DNA from: VRUE01 sp963728835
GTDB taxonomy: Bacteria; Actinomycetota; Thermoleophilia; Solirubrobacterales; 70-9
Reading direction: 5' to 3'
DNA: 64,000 bases
NCBI GenBank assembly: GCA_963728835.1
Contig: CAVSKZ010000002.1
Coordinates: 744,001-808,000, forward strand
Made by a program: the position numbers and the translations under genes. The notes beneath the pieces were generated by a model. That model did no database searches and was not told the origin of the DNA. It saw only the letters and a list, made by a program, of their open reading frames with translations. This document shows positions 36,756-45,490 of the stretch, one piece after another (positions within the stretch are counted from its first letter, which is position 1; every line of letters begins with the position of its first letter).

Positions 36756-38443
36756 CAGTAAGTCCTCTCTTGCGGTTCCCACTGGGTGATCGTCACCTCG
36801 GAGTATGAGAGCTCCGGCTCCTCGTCGCCCAGCTGCAGGTCGATGTGCTTGAGCCACTCCTCGTCGTTGCGCTCGGGGAAGTCGGTCCTGTACTGGGCGC
36901 CGCGGCTCTCCTTGCGCTCCAGCGCGGCGAGGCAGGTGCACTCTGCGTTGTCGAGCATGTAGCCGAGCTCGATCGCGCCGAGGATGTCCTGGTTGAAGAC
37001 CGAGCTCTTGTCGTCGACGTAGGCGGTCTTGGCCTCCTCCTTGAGCCGGCGCACCGTCTCGAGCGCCTCCTGGATCCCCGCCTCGTCGCGGAAGACGGCG
37101 ACCTTGGCGTCCATCACGGTGCCCAGGTCGAACTTGATCTCCGAGATGCGGCGGCCCGAGCCCTTCTCGCGGGCGGAGATCGCGTCGATCGTCGCCTGCT
37201 CGGCCTCGAGCACGGCCTTCGAGGGGCGCGAGCCGTCGATTCGCTTGGCGCGGTCGGCGGCGTCGGCGCCGGAGCGGCGGCCGAAGATCAGCGTGTCGAG
37301 CAGCGAGTTGGCGCCGAGCCGGTTGCCGCCGTGGACCGAGACGCAGGCCACCTCGCCGGCGGCGTAGAGGCCGGGGATGTCGGTGCGGCCGTCGACGTCG
37401 GTCTTGACCCCGCCCATCGTGTAGTGGTTGCCGGGCTTGATGTGGATCGGTTCCCTGGTGATGTCGACGCCGGCGAAGTCCTTGCCGACGAGGACGATCT
37501 CGCGCAGCGCCTCGTGCACGCGCTTCTTCGGCACCACGGTGATGTCGAGGGCGACGGTGCCGTCGGGGAAGCCGCGGCCCTCGTTGATCTCGGTCTGCTC
37601 GGCGCGGGAGACGACGTCGCGCGAGGCGAGCTCCATCTTGTTCGGCGCGTAGCGCTCCATGAAGCGCTCGCCCTTGGCGTTGAGCAGGTGAGCGCCCTCG
37701 CCGCGGGCGCCCTCGGTGATCAGGAAGCCCTTGCCCGCCAGCGTCGTCGGGTGGTACTGGATCATCTCCATGTCCATCAGCTTCGCCCCGGCGCGGTAGG
37801 CCATCGCGATGCCGTCGCCGGTGCAGATCAGCGCGTTGGTGGTCGGCTTCCAGACCTGGCCGTTGCCGCCACTGGCGAGGATCACCGACTTCGCCTGGAA
37901 GAGCTCCATCGAGCCGTCGGCGATGTTGCGGGTGACGACGCCGCAGCACTCGCCCTGCTCGTCGAGGGCGAGCGCGGTGCAGAACCACTCCTCGTAGCGG
38001 GCGACCTGGTCCGAATGCTTCATCAGCTGCTCATACAGCACGTGCATGATCGCCTGGCCGGTGATGTCGGCGACGTAGTAGGTGCGTGCGGCGGAGGCGC
38101 CGCCGAAGGCGCGGGTGCCGAGCTTGCCCTCCTCGTTTCGGTGGAAGGTGACGCCGAGGTGCTCGAGGTGGAGGATCTCCTCGGGCGCCTCGCGGCACAT
38201 GATCTCGACCGCGTCCTGGTCGCTCAGGTAGTCGGAGCCCTTGATCGTGTCGAAGGCGTGCGACTCCCAGGAGTCGCCTGGGTTGAGCGCCGCGTTGATC
38301 CCGCCCTGGGCCGCGTTGGAGTGCGAGCGCACCGGGTGGACCTTGCTGACGATTCCGACCGAGACACCCTGCTCGGCTGCCGCCAGGGCCGCTCGCTGTC
38401 CGGCGAGGCCGGCGCCGATCACCAGTACGTCATGGATGGGCAC
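36755..38443 (-). CDS. sdhA: succinate dehydrogenase / fumarate reductase flavoprotein subunit
   Basis: 562 residues. FAD-binding GAGLAGQRAALAAAE, flavin-linkage region RSHSNAAQGGINAA, substrate loop HPTTLAGKGFLITEGARGEG, and the conserved NHYTMGGVKTD and GLYAAGEVACVSVHGGNRLG blocks. It oxidises succinate to fumarate in the TCA cycle at the cytoplasmic membrane face. It heads the sdhA-sdhB-CCG operon. The start is GTG 38443; the hairpin pair at 38462-38547 lies just upstream. Confidence 0.95.
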   Translation of the reverse strand: MPIHDVLVIGAGLAGQRAALAAAEQGVSVGIVSKVHPVRSHSNAAQGGINAALNPGDSWESHAFDTIKGSDYLSDQDAVEIMCREAPEEILHLEHLGVTFHRNEEGKLGTRAFGGASAARTYYVADITGQAIMHVLYEQLMKHSDQVARYEEWFCTALALDEQGECCGVVTRNIADGSMELFQAKSVILASGGNGQVWKPTTNALICTGDGIAMAYRAGAKLMDMEMIQYHPTTLAGKGFLITEGARGEGAHLLNAKGERFMERYAPNKMELASRDVVSRAEQTEINEGRGFPDGTVALDITVVPKKRVHEALREIVLVGKDFAGVDITREPIHIKPGNHYTMGGVKTDVDGRTDIPGLYAAGEVACVSVHGGNRLGANSLLDTLIFGRRSGADAADRAKRIDGSRPSKAVLEAEQATIDAISAREKGSGRRISEIKFDLGTVMDAKVAVFRDEAGIQEALETVRRLKEEAKTAYVDDKSSVFNQDILGAIELGYMLDNAECTCLAALERKESRGAQYRTDFPERNDEEWLKHIDLQLGDEEPELSYSEVTITQWEPQERTY

Positions 38444-38461
38444 GAGCGCGGACTCTATAGA

Positions 38462-38547
38462 GCCGAAATCCGACCCCGCGGTCGGATTTCGGCCCCGCCG
38501 ACGGGACGAAATCCACGGCTAGGCGGCGGATTTCGTCCCGTCGGCGG
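38462..38547. repeat. two adjacent perfect palindromes
   Basis: Hairpin 1: arms 38462-38475 and 38480-38493 (14 bp, CCGAAATCCGACC type). Hairpin 2: arms 38495-38514 and 38528-38547 (20 bp perfect, 13-nt loop). Both carry a GAAATCC/GGATTTC core. They fill the space between the M28 peptidase stop and the sdhA start. No T-run follows on the minus strand, so they are not typical terminators. Confidence 0.85.
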
Positions 38548-38551
38548 AAGT

Positions 38552-39727
38552 TCACTTGAGCCAGCGCTCGTCGAGGCGGCGGGCAGCGGCCTCGATCAGG
38601 CGGATCCCGTCGGCCAGGGTGCCGAACTCGACATTCTCGGCGAGGTCGTTGGGCCAGTGGTAGTTGGCCGGGTTCTTGAGGTCCGTGCAGCCGCAGAGGG
38701 CGGCGGTCTCGTAGCCGGCCGCCAGCGGCTCCAGGCCGTCGGTCCCGTTGTGCAGGCGCAGGTTCGGGTAGAGCCAGATGCCCAGCTCCTCGCCGAGGCC
38801 GTCCATCATCTCCAGCGCCCGGGGGGAGTACTCGTGCATCTTCAGGAACCCCTCGCCGCGCAGCACGAGCAGGTGGGGAGAGCCGATCGAGTCGACGGCG
38901 AGGAAGAAGGTGCTCTCCCGGGGCAGCTGCGGGAAGTGGCGCTCGCCGAAGGCCTTGATCCCCTCGCTGAAGGACTCCTCGGCGCCGGCCGAGAGCAGGA
39001 TCACCCTGAGATCCCGCGGCGGATCCTCGACGAGGCGCCGGGCGAGCGCCAGCAGGGCGACGACGCCGGTCCCGTTGTCGTTTGCCCCCGGGACTGTCCT
39101 GCGCGTGCCGATGTCGGCCATCGCCGCCGCCGAGCCGACCCCGAGGAAGACACCCAGCTTCGCCAGCAGGCGGCTCCCGGTGAGGGCGCCGAGCGCGGCG
39201 AGGATCGGTCCGCCGATCACCGGGGCCATCAGGGCCGGGCTGGTGTCCTGGCCCTCGATCAGGCCAAGGCGGTCGGCGAGCTTGGGCAGGGCGGGGTGGA
39301 AGACCAGGCCGGAGTGGGCGGCGTCATGGTGGGAGACGACGACCATCGTCCGCTCGGCGTCGGCGGGCCCGATCTCGCAGACGACGTTGTAGGCGGTGCG
39401 CTGCGGCAGCGGCCTGCGCAGGCGTCGCTTGCCGGGCGGGAAGTCGTCGGCGATGCCGGCGGCGCCGATCGCGCCCAGCGCCGCGCCGAGGAGGCGGCGC
39501 CCTCGCAGCGCCGCCAGGCCGCCGAGCGCTCCCAGCGCCGCGCCGATGCCGAGCGGCCACCAGTAGGTGCCGTGCGCCGGCTCGGCCTCGATCCGGGCCT
39601 CGGCGCCAAGCTCGGCAAAGCGCTCGACGATCCACTCGGCCGCCCGGCGTTCCCCGTCGGACGCCGACGGCCGGTAGATCCGCTCGAACTCCTCCAGCCG
39701 CTCCCGCAGCCAAGCCTCGTCGCTCAT
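38552..39727 (-). CDS. M28-family metallopeptidase (aminopeptidase-like)
   Basis: 391 residues. Zinc-ligand motifs of the M28 fold: SHHDAAHSG, PGANDNGTGV, SAGAEE with catalytic Glu, VDSIG and the distal NYHWPNDLAEN. Two Gly/Ala-rich hydrophobic stretches (IGAALGALGGLAALRG and ALGAIGAAGIA; ALTGSRLLAKLGVFLGVGSA) suggest membrane attachment, unusual for soluble M28 enzymes. Start ATG 39727 lies 7 nt after TAGGGT. Substrate unknown. Confidence 0.85.
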   Translation of the reverse strand: MSDEAWLRERLEEFERIYRPSASDGERRAAEWIVERFAELGAEARIEAEPAHGTYWWPLGIGAALGALGGLAALRGRRLLGAALGAIGAAGIADDFPPGKRRLRRPLPQRTAYNVVCEIGPADAERTMVVVSHHDAAHSGLVFHPALPKLADRLGLIEGQDTSPALMAPVIGGPILAALGALTGSRLLAKLGVFLGVGSAAAMADIGTRRTVPGANDNGTGVVALLALARRLVEDPPRDLRVILLSAGAEESFSEGIKAFGERHFPQLPRESTFFLAVDSIGSPHLLVLRGEGFLKMHEYSPRALEMMDGLGEELGIWLYPNLRLHNGTDGLEPLAAGYETAALCGCTDLKNPANYHWPNDLAENVEFGTLADGIRLIEAAARRLDERWLK

Positions 39728-39781
39728 AGAAGGGACCCTAGCCATATACAACCGCTCGATACCACCCAAGCTCAACTCCGC

Positions 39782-39855
39782 GTAGGGGGCCTCGGGGGTC
39801 CCTCCCCAGGAACTCCCGCGAAGCGGCCTGGGGAGGGACCCCCGAGGCCCCCTAC
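39782..39855. repeat. 29-bp-stem palindrome upstream of the M50 gene
   Basis: Perfect arms 39782-39810 and 39827-39855 with a 16-nt loop (AACTCCCGCGAAGCGG). Loop and inner 18 bp are identical to the palindrome at 41042-41107, while the outer ~10 bp differ. The right arm supplies the TAC of the TACCAT -10 of the M50 gene. Confidence 0.92.
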
Positions 39856-39864
39856 CATTGCCAC

Positions 39865-41025
39865 ATGCTTGGTGGCAGCTCGATCACCCTCTTCCACGTC
39901 CGCGGCATCCGCATCGCGGTCGACTGGTCGTGGTTCCTCGTCCTCTTCCTGGTGATCTTCTGGCTCTCGCGCTTCTACGCCGACGTGCTCGGGCAGAGCA
40001 GCACCTCCACGGAGGCCTTCGGCCTCGCGGTCCTCAGCGCCGCCGGCTTCTTCGGCTCGATCGTCCTGCACGAGCTCGGCCACGCCTTCGCGGCGTTGCG
40101 CAACGGCATCGGCATCACCAGCATCCAGCTCTGGATCTTCGGCGGGATGGCGCGGATGGACCGCGAGTCCGACGGTCCGGCGACCGAGTTCAAGGTCGCG
40201 GTCGCCGGACCGCTGGTGACGCTTGCGATCGTGGTCGTGCTGACCGCGATCGGCCTGGCGGCCGCCGGCGGGGAGGAGTTCAGGCGCGCCGTCCTGATCG
40301 AGTCCAATTCCGGCGTTTCCGGCGTGCTGGCGATGGTCGGCTGGCTGGCGAGCATCAACCTGCTCGTCCTCGTCTTCAACCTGCTGCCGGCCTTCCCGAT
40401 GGACGGCGGCAGGATCGCGCGTGCCATCGCCTGGTGGAAGACGGGGGACCGCACCTCGGCGACCCGCTTCGCCGCCGGCCTCGGCCGCGTCTTCGCCTAC
40501 ATCTTCATCGGCGGGGGCCTGGCACTGGTCGCCGTGGGTGACGTCTTCGCCGGCATCTGGCTGGCCCTGATCGGCTTCGTCATCAACAGCTCCGCCAAGG
40601 CCGCCTCGATGCAGACGGCGATAACGGGCAGGATCAGCGACCTCCGCGTCTCCGACGTGATGGACCGCGAACCCGTCGCGATCCTCGACCAGCTCAGCGT
40701 CGAGCAAGCGCTGGACGAGTACTTCCTCCGCTACCGATGGCCCTGGTTCCCCGTCGTCGACACGGCGTACCACTTCCTCGGCCTCGTCGTCAAAGACAAG
40801 GCTGACGACGTTCCCGAGACTTCCCGCATGACTTCCCGAGTCTCGGACCTGCTCGAGCACGACGACGGCACCTTTCAGATCCGCGACGACGCCCCCCTCG
40901 ACTCCCTGCTCTCCAGCCAGTCCCTGCGCCGCTTCGGTGCCCTGATGGCCGTAGACGCCGACGGCCGCCTGTCAGGTGTAATCACTGCTGAGCAGGTAGG
41001 AAGAGCTCTAAGAGACGCCTCCTGA
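39865..41025 (+). CDS. site-2-protease-like M50 metallopeptidase with CBS domains
   Basis: 386 residues. Membrane-embedded HELGH motif (H69, E70, H73) and the third zinc ligand in NLLPAFPMDGGR (D179), with about five or six spans. Residues ~235-385 hold two CBS-like motifs (VSDVMDREPVAILDQLSVEQ, and VDADGRLSGVITAEQV). Such proteases cleave membrane-bound regulators; the CBS part probably senses nucleotides. Flanked on both sides by closely related palindromes. Confidence 0.92.
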   Translation: MLGGSSITLFHVRGIRIAVDWSWFLVLFLVIFWLSRFYADVLGQSSTSTEAFGLAVLSAAGFFGSIVLHELGHAFAALRNGIGITSIQLWIFGGMARMDRESDGPATEFKVAVAGPLVTLAIVVVLTAIGLAAAGGEEFRRAVLIESNSGVSGVLAMVGWLASINLLVLVFNLLPAFPMDGGRIARAIAWWKTGDRTSATRFAAGLGRVFAYIFIGGGLALVAVGDVFAGIWLALIGFVINSSAKAASMQTAITGRISDLRVSDVMDREPVAILDQLSVEQALDEYFLRYRWPWFPVVDTAYHFLGLVVKDKADDVPETSRMTSRVSDLLEHDDGTFQIRDDAPLDSLLSSQSLRRFGALMAVDADGRLSGVITAEQVGRALRDAS

Positions 41026-41041
41026 GGCACGTCTCGGTAAA

Positions 41042-41107
41042 GGGCTTTCGGGGGTCCCTCCCCAGGAACTCCCGCGAAGCGGCCTGGGGAGGGACCCCCG
41101 AAAGCCC
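41042..41107. repeat. 25-bp-stem palindrome downstream of the M50 gene
   Basis: Perfect arms 41042-41066 and 41083-41107 around the same 16-nt loop as the 39782 copy. The outer arms read GGGCTTT/AAAGCCC instead of GTAGGGGGCCT-type, yet pair perfectly. Located between convergent M50 and acyl-CoA dehydrogenase ends, so it may act as a bidirectional terminator. Confidence 0.92.
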
Positions 41108-41124
41108 CTCGAAAGGCCAACGCC

Positions 41125-42795
41125 TCAGGAATGCGGCCGGTGGCGCTGAATGATCGCGCTGAAGTCGGTACCGGCGGGGAGGGTGCCATAGGCATATCCC
41201 CAGTCGCCGGAGAGGCGGCTGGCACAGAAGGCGTCGGCGACGGCCGGGTCGCCGTAGCGGACCAGAAGTGAGGCTTGCAGGGCGATCGCCATCCGTTCGA
41301 CGATGCGGCGGGCGCGGGTCTGGATGGTGTCGATGTCGCCGGGGATCTCGTCGCGGAGGGATCTGACGTAGGCGTCCAGCTTGGGTTCCGCGCCTGCGCC
41401 CTCGAGCACCTCGGCGAAGAAGGCGTCTACCGAGGCCGGGCTCTTGACCATGCCGCGGAGCACGTCGAGGCACTGGACGTTGCCCGAGCCCTCCCAGATC
41501 GAGGCCAGGGGGGCCTCGCGGTAGAGGCGGGGCATGCCCGACTCCTCGACGTAGCCGTTGCCGCCGTGGCACTCCAGGCACTCGACCGCGTGCGAGGGGG
41601 CGCGTTTGCAGAGCCAGTACTTGAGCACGGCGTTGGCCAGGCGGCGGAACTCGGTCGCCTGCTCGTCGCCGTCGGCGACCTCGTCGTAGGAGCGGGCAAG
41701 GCGCATCCCCGCCACGGTTGCGGCCTCCGACTCGACGCAGAGGTCGGCGAGGACGTTGCGCATCAGCGGCTGGTCGATCAGCTCCTTGCCGAAGGCGGCC
41801 CGGTGTGCGGTGTGGTTGAGCGCCGCCACGACCCCGGCGCGGTAGCCGGTCGCGGTGCCGATCACGCAGTCGAGGCGGGTGTGGTTGACCATCTCGATGA
41901 TCGTCGGCACGCCGCGGCCCTCCTCGCCGACCATGCGTGCCCAGGCGCCGCGGAACTCGACCTCGCTGGAGGCGTTGGAGCGGTTGCCGAGCTTGTCCTT
42001 GAGGCGCTGGATGTGGAAGGCGTTGCGCTCGCCGTCGGGGGTCCAGCGCGGCATCAGGAAGCAGGAGATCCCCGACTCGGTCTGGGCAAGGACGAGGAAG
42101 GCGTCGCACATCGGCGCCGAGCAAAACCACTTGTGGCCGACGAGCTCGTACTCCGCGCCGGGCCCGCCGCCGTCCATCGGCTTGGCAACCGTGGTGTTGG
42201 CGCGCACGTCGGATCCGCCCTGCTTCTCGGTCATCGCCATCCCGCAGAGGGCGCCGCTCTTGCGCTCCGGGGGCATCGAGCGCTCGTCGTAGTCGAGCGA
42301 GAGGAAGCGTTCCTCCCACTCGGCGGCGAGCTCGGGCTGCTTGCGCAGCGCCGGGATCGCCGAGTAGGTCATCGAGATCGGGCAGCCGACGCCGCTCTCA
42401 GCTTGCATCAACAGCATGAACTGCGCCGCCCGCGCGACGTGCGCTCCGGGGCCGGGTTCGCGCCAGGGAGCCGCGTGAAGGCCGTTGCCGATCCCGATTC
42501 GCATCAGCTCGTGCCAGGAGGTGTCGAACTCGACCTCGTCGATGCGGTTGCCGTAGCGGTCGTGCGTGCGCAGCTCGGGCTTGCGCTCGTTGGCTTCGAC
42601 TCCCCAGCGGATCGTCTGTCGCGAGCCGCAGATCGCCCCCAGCTCGCGCGTCCGGTCCTCGGCCCACTCGCCGCCCTCGCGGCGCAGCGCCTCCTTCAGC
42701 GGCTCGTCCGCGTCGAAGGGGTTGTAGTCCTCGAGCGGCGGGGCCTGGTTGAAGACCTCGTGGGTGGCGGAGGAGCGGCGCTCGGCGGTGGCCAT
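41125..42795 (-). CDS. acyl-CoA dehydrogenase, AidB/isovaleryl-CoA-like
   Basis: 556 residues, longer than the usual ~390 and matching the AidB subgroup with its extra N-terminal region (FNQAPPLEDYNPFDAD is characteristic). FAD/substrate motifs: MAMTEKQGGSDVRANTT, HKWFCSAPMCDAFLVLAQ, then ECLECHGGNGYVEESGMPRLYREAPLASIWEGSGN. Likely oxidises branched or unusual acyl-CoA; in E. coli AidB is also linked to alkylation protection. It stands alone between convergent M50 and divergent icd. Confidence 0.9.
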   Translation of the reverse strand: MATAERRSSATHEVFNQAPPLEDYNPFDADEPLKEALRREGGEWAEDRTRELGAICGSRQTIRWGVEANERKPELRTHDRYGNRIDEVEFDTSWHELMRIGIGNGLHAAPWREPGPGAHVARAAQFMLLMQAESGVGCPISMTYSAIPALRKQPELAAEWEERFLSLDYDERSMPPERKSGALCGMAMTEKQGGSDVRANTTVAKPMDGGGPGAEYELVGHKWFCSAPMCDAFLVLAQTESGISCFLMPRWTPDGERNAFHIQRLKDKLGNRSNASSEVEFRGAWARMVGEEGRGVPTIIEMVNHTRLDCVIGTATGYRAGVVAALNHTAHRAAFGKELIDQPLMRNVLADLCVESEAATVAGMRLARSYDEVADGDEQATEFRRLANAVLKYWLCKRAPSHAVECLECHGGNGYVEESGMPRLYREAPLASIWEGSGNVQCLDVLRGMVKSPASVDAFFAEVLEGAGAEPKLDAYVRSLRDEIPGDIDTIQTRARRIVERMAIALQASLLVRYGDPAVADAFCASRLSGDWGYAYGTLPAGTDFSAIIQRHRPHS

Positions 42796-42836
42796 TGAAC
42801 TGATTGTGCCACCCCATCGGTAGCATCGCCGCGCGC

Positions 42837-44054
42837 GTGGCGAAAATCCAAGTCAAGAACCCGATCGTCGAGCTCGACGGCGACGAGATGACCCGGATCA
42901 TCTGGGCCTTCATCAAGGAGCAGCTGATCCTGCCCTACCTCGACCTCGAGCTCGTCTACTTCGACCTTGGGATCGAGAGCCGCGACGCGACCCGCGACCA
43001 GATCACCGTCGACGCGGCCAACGCGATCAAGCAGCACGGCGTCGGCGTCAAGTGCGCGACGATCACCCCCGACGAGGCCAGGGTCGAGGAGTTCGGCCTG
43101 GCGGAGATGTACCGCTCGCCCAATGGAACGATTCGCAACATCCTCGGCGGCGTCATCTTCCGCGAGCCGATCGTGATCTCGAACATCCCGCGCCTGGTTC
43201 CCGGTTGGACCAAGCCGATCGTGATCGGCCGCCACGCCTTCGGCGACCAGTACCGCGCCACCGACATGGTCGTTCCGGGCGAGGGGACGCTGACGCTCAC
43301 CTACGCACCGAAGGACGGCTCCGAGCCGGTCGAGCTCGACGTCTACGACTTCCCCGGCGGAGGCATCGCGATGGCGATGTACAACCTCGACGACTCGATC
43401 CGCGACTTCGCCCGTGCCTCGATGCGCTACGGGCTCGACCGCGGCTACCCGGTCTACCTATCCACCAAGAACACCATCCTCAAGCGCTACGACGGCCGCT
43501 TCAAGGACCTCTTCGCCGAGGTCTACGAGTCGGAGTTCAAGGCCGATTTCGAGGCGGCGGGGATCAGCTACGAACACCGGCTGATCGACGACATGGTCGC
43601 GGCGGCGCTGAAGTGGGAGGGGGGTTACGTCTGGGCCTGCAAGAACTACGACGGCGACGTGCAGTCCGACACCGTCGCCCAGGGATTCGGTTCGCTGGGC
43701 CTGATGACGAGCGTGCTGATGAGCCCCGACGGCAAGACCGTCGAGGCCGAGGCGGCACACGGGACCGTCACCCGTCACTACCGCCAGCACCAGCAGGGCA
43801 AGCCGACCTCGACCAACCCGATCGCCTCCATCTTCGCCTGGACCCGCGGCCTATCCGCGCGCGGACGCCTCGACGGCACGCCCGAGGTCACACGTTTCGC
43901 CGAGACCCTCGAGCGCGTCTGTGTGGAGACGGTCGAAAGCGGTCGGATGACCAAGGACCTGGCCCTGCTGGTCGGTCCCGACCAGGAGTACCAGACCACG
44001 CAGGAGTTCCTGGCTTCCATCGACGAGGCCCTCAAAGCAAAGGAGATTTTGTGA
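42837..44054 (+). CDS. icd: NADP-dependent isocitrate dehydrogenase (homodimeric, eukaryote-like type)
   Basis: Oxidative decarboxylation of isocitrate to 2-oxoglutarate. 405 residues with NPIVELDGDEMTRIIW at the N-terminus, SPNGTIRNILGGVIFREPI (isocitrate loop), PIVIGRHAFGDQYRATD, and the NADP-binding EAAHGTVTRHYRQHQ. Start GTG 42837 follows TAGCAT by 10 nt. The stop overlaps the mdh GTG (GTGA), making an icd-mdh operon. Confidence 0.96.
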   Translation: MAKIQVKNPIVELDGDEMTRIIWAFIKEQLILPYLDLELVYFDLGIESRDATRDQITVDAANAIKQHGVGVKCATITPDEARVEEFGLAEMYRSPNGTIRNILGGVIFREPIVISNIPRLVPGWTKPIVIGRHAFGDQYRATDMVVPGEGTLTLTYAPKDGSEPVELDVYDFPGGGIAMAMYNLDDSIRDFARASMRYGLDRGYPVYLSTKNTILKRYDGRFKDLFAEVYESEFKADFEAAGISYEHRLIDDMVAAALKWEGGYVWACKNYDGDVQSDTVAQGFGSLGLMTSVLMSPDGKTVEAEAAHGTVTRHYRQHQQGKPTSTNPIASIFAWTRGLSARGRLDGTPEVTRFAETLERVCVETVESGRMTKDLALLVGPDQEYQTTQEFLASIDEALKAKEIL

Positions 44055-45037
44055 GCACCCCCGTGAAAGTCACCGTCACCGGCGCGGCCGGGCAGATCGG
44101 CTACGCACTGCTGTTCCGCATCGCCAGCGGGCAGATGCTCGGGCCCGACACTCCGGTCGAGCTCAGCCTGCTCGAGATCCCCGATGCCGTAAAGGCTGCG
44201 GAGGGCACCGCGATGGAGCTCGACGACTGTGCCTTCCCGCTGCTGCGCGGCATCGACATCTTCGACGACCCCAAGGCAGCTTTCGACGGTTGCAACGTCG
44301 GGCTGCTGGTAGGCGCCCGGCCGCGCGGGCCCGGCATGGAGCGCGCCGACCTGCTCGAGGCGAACGGGGGCATCTTCAAGCCGCAGGGCGAAGCGATCGC
44401 CGCCGGTGCGGCGAGCGACGTGCGCGTGCTCGTGGTCGGCAACCCGGCCAACACCAACTGCCTGATCGCGTTGTCCAACGCCGACGGAGTTCCGCGCGAG
44501 CGCTTCACCGCGATGATGCGGCTCGACCACAACCGGGCGGTCGCGCAGGTGGCCAACCGCGTCGGCAAGCAGGTCTCCGACGTGACCAACATGACCGTCT
44601 GGGGGAACCACTCGACCACCCAGTACCCGGACCTGGTGAACGCACGGGTCGGCGGGCAGAGCGCCTGGGACTCGGTCGACGACGAGACCTGGATCGCGGA
44701 GGAGTTCATTCCCCGCGTGGCCAAGCGCGGCGCCGCGATCATCGAGGCTCGCGGTGCATCCAGTGCGGCCTCGGCCGCCAACGCGGCGATCGACCACGTT
44801 CGCGACTGGGTGCTCGGCACGCCCGAGGGCGACTGGGTTTCGATGGGCGTTCCCGCGGACGGCTCCTACGGGGTCGCCGAGGGCATCGTCGCCGGCTTCC
44901 CGTGTGTCTGCCGCGATGGCGAGTGGTCGATCGTCGAGGGCGCTGAGATCCCGGAGTTCTCGCGCACCCGCATCGACGCCAGCGCTGCCGAGCTGCGCGA
45001 GGAGCGCGACGCGGTCAGCCAGCTCGGTCTCGTCTGA
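44051..45037 (+). CDS. mdh: malate dehydrogenase
   Basis: Malate to oxaloacetate with NAD. 328 residues of the cytosolic-type MDH clade: GAAGQIGYALLFRIASGQM, LLVGARPRGPGMERADLL, VVGNPANTNCLIA, RLDHNRAVAQVANRV, VWGNHSTTQYPD (active His), and ASSAASAANAAIDH. Translationally coupled to icd, so two TCA steps are coexpressed. The terminator follows at 45047. Confidence 0.96.
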   Translation: MSTPVKVTVTGAAGQIGYALLFRIASGQMLGPDTPVELSLLEIPDAVKAAEGTAMELDDCAFPLLRGIDIFDDPKAAFDGCNVGLLVGARPRGPGMERADLLEANGGIFKPQGEAIAAGAASDVRVLVVGNPANTNCLIALSNADGVPRERFTAMMRLDHNRAVAQVANRVGKQVSDVTNMTVWGNHSTTQYPDLVNARVGGQSAWDSVDDETWIAEEFIPRVAKRGAAIIEARGASSAASAANAAIDHVRDWVLGTPEGDWVSMGVPADGSYGVAEGIVAGFPCVCRDGEWSIVEGAEIPEFSRTRIDASAAELREERDAVSQLGLV

Positions 45038-45046
45038 AACGTGAAA

Positions 45047-45070
45047 GCCGGCCCCCCTCGTGGGGCCGGC
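45047..45070 (+). terminator. intrinsic terminator of icd-mdh
   Basis: 9-bp GC stem (45047-45055 with 45062-45070) followed by CTTT, 9 nt after the mdh stop. Confidence 0.7.
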
Positions 45071-45097
45071 CTTTGAACTCCAAGGACTGCGCGTTCC

Positions 45098-45490
45098 CTA
45101 CTTGGCCGGGTGGTACGCGCGCCCTTTCTTCTTGACCCGACCCTCTTTCTCGAGTTCACCGAGGACTCGGTAGAGATAGTTCGGTTTGATTTTCATCTGC
45201 TTGGCGATCTCCGAGGCGCTGATCCCGGGGTTTTTCTCCACCAGGGCCACGGCCTGGTCGGCACGCGTGCCACTGCGGCGGCGGCGTTTGCGAGGGGCGC
45301 CGGCCGAGGCGGCTTTGGGCGGACGGCCGGGACCACGACCGCTGCCACGCGGGCGACCGGGACGACGGGTGACTGTGCCACCGAGCTCTGCGAGCGCACG
45401 CTCGAGGCGCTTGCGCTCCACGTCTAGCTCGGCGAGACGCTTCTTGACCAGGTCGAGAGCCTCGTCGAGTACGTTGCTGGTGCTGGGCAT
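45098..45490 (-). CDS. AT-hook plus winged-helix nucleoid-like protein
   Basis: 130 residues from ATG 45490, preceded by AGGAAGGA. N-terminal coiled coil (LDEALDLVKKRLAELDVERK), a central basic Gly-Arg-Pro-rich linker with two AT-hook-like cores (PGRPRGSGRGPGRPPK), and a C-terminal winged helix (VALVEKNPGISASEIAKQMK, NYLYRVLGELEKEGRVKKKG). The layout resembles a self-associating chromatin protein or global regulator such as H-NS/Lsr2 by function, not by sequence. A longer in-frame start at 45526 is possible. Confidence 0.8.
   Translation of the reverse strand: MPSTSNVLDEALDLVKKRLAELDVERKRLERALAELGGTVTRRPGRPRGSGRGPGRPPKAASAGAPRKRRRRSGTRADQAVALVEKNPGISASEIAKQMKIKPNYLYRVLGELEKEGRVKKKGRAYHPAK

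Noticed and set aside
39782..41107. Terminal inverted repeats of a transposon containing the M50 gene
   Set aside because: Each site is itself a complete palindrome, and outer arms differ between sites; no transposase or target duplication was seen, so two separate hairpin elements are the better reading.
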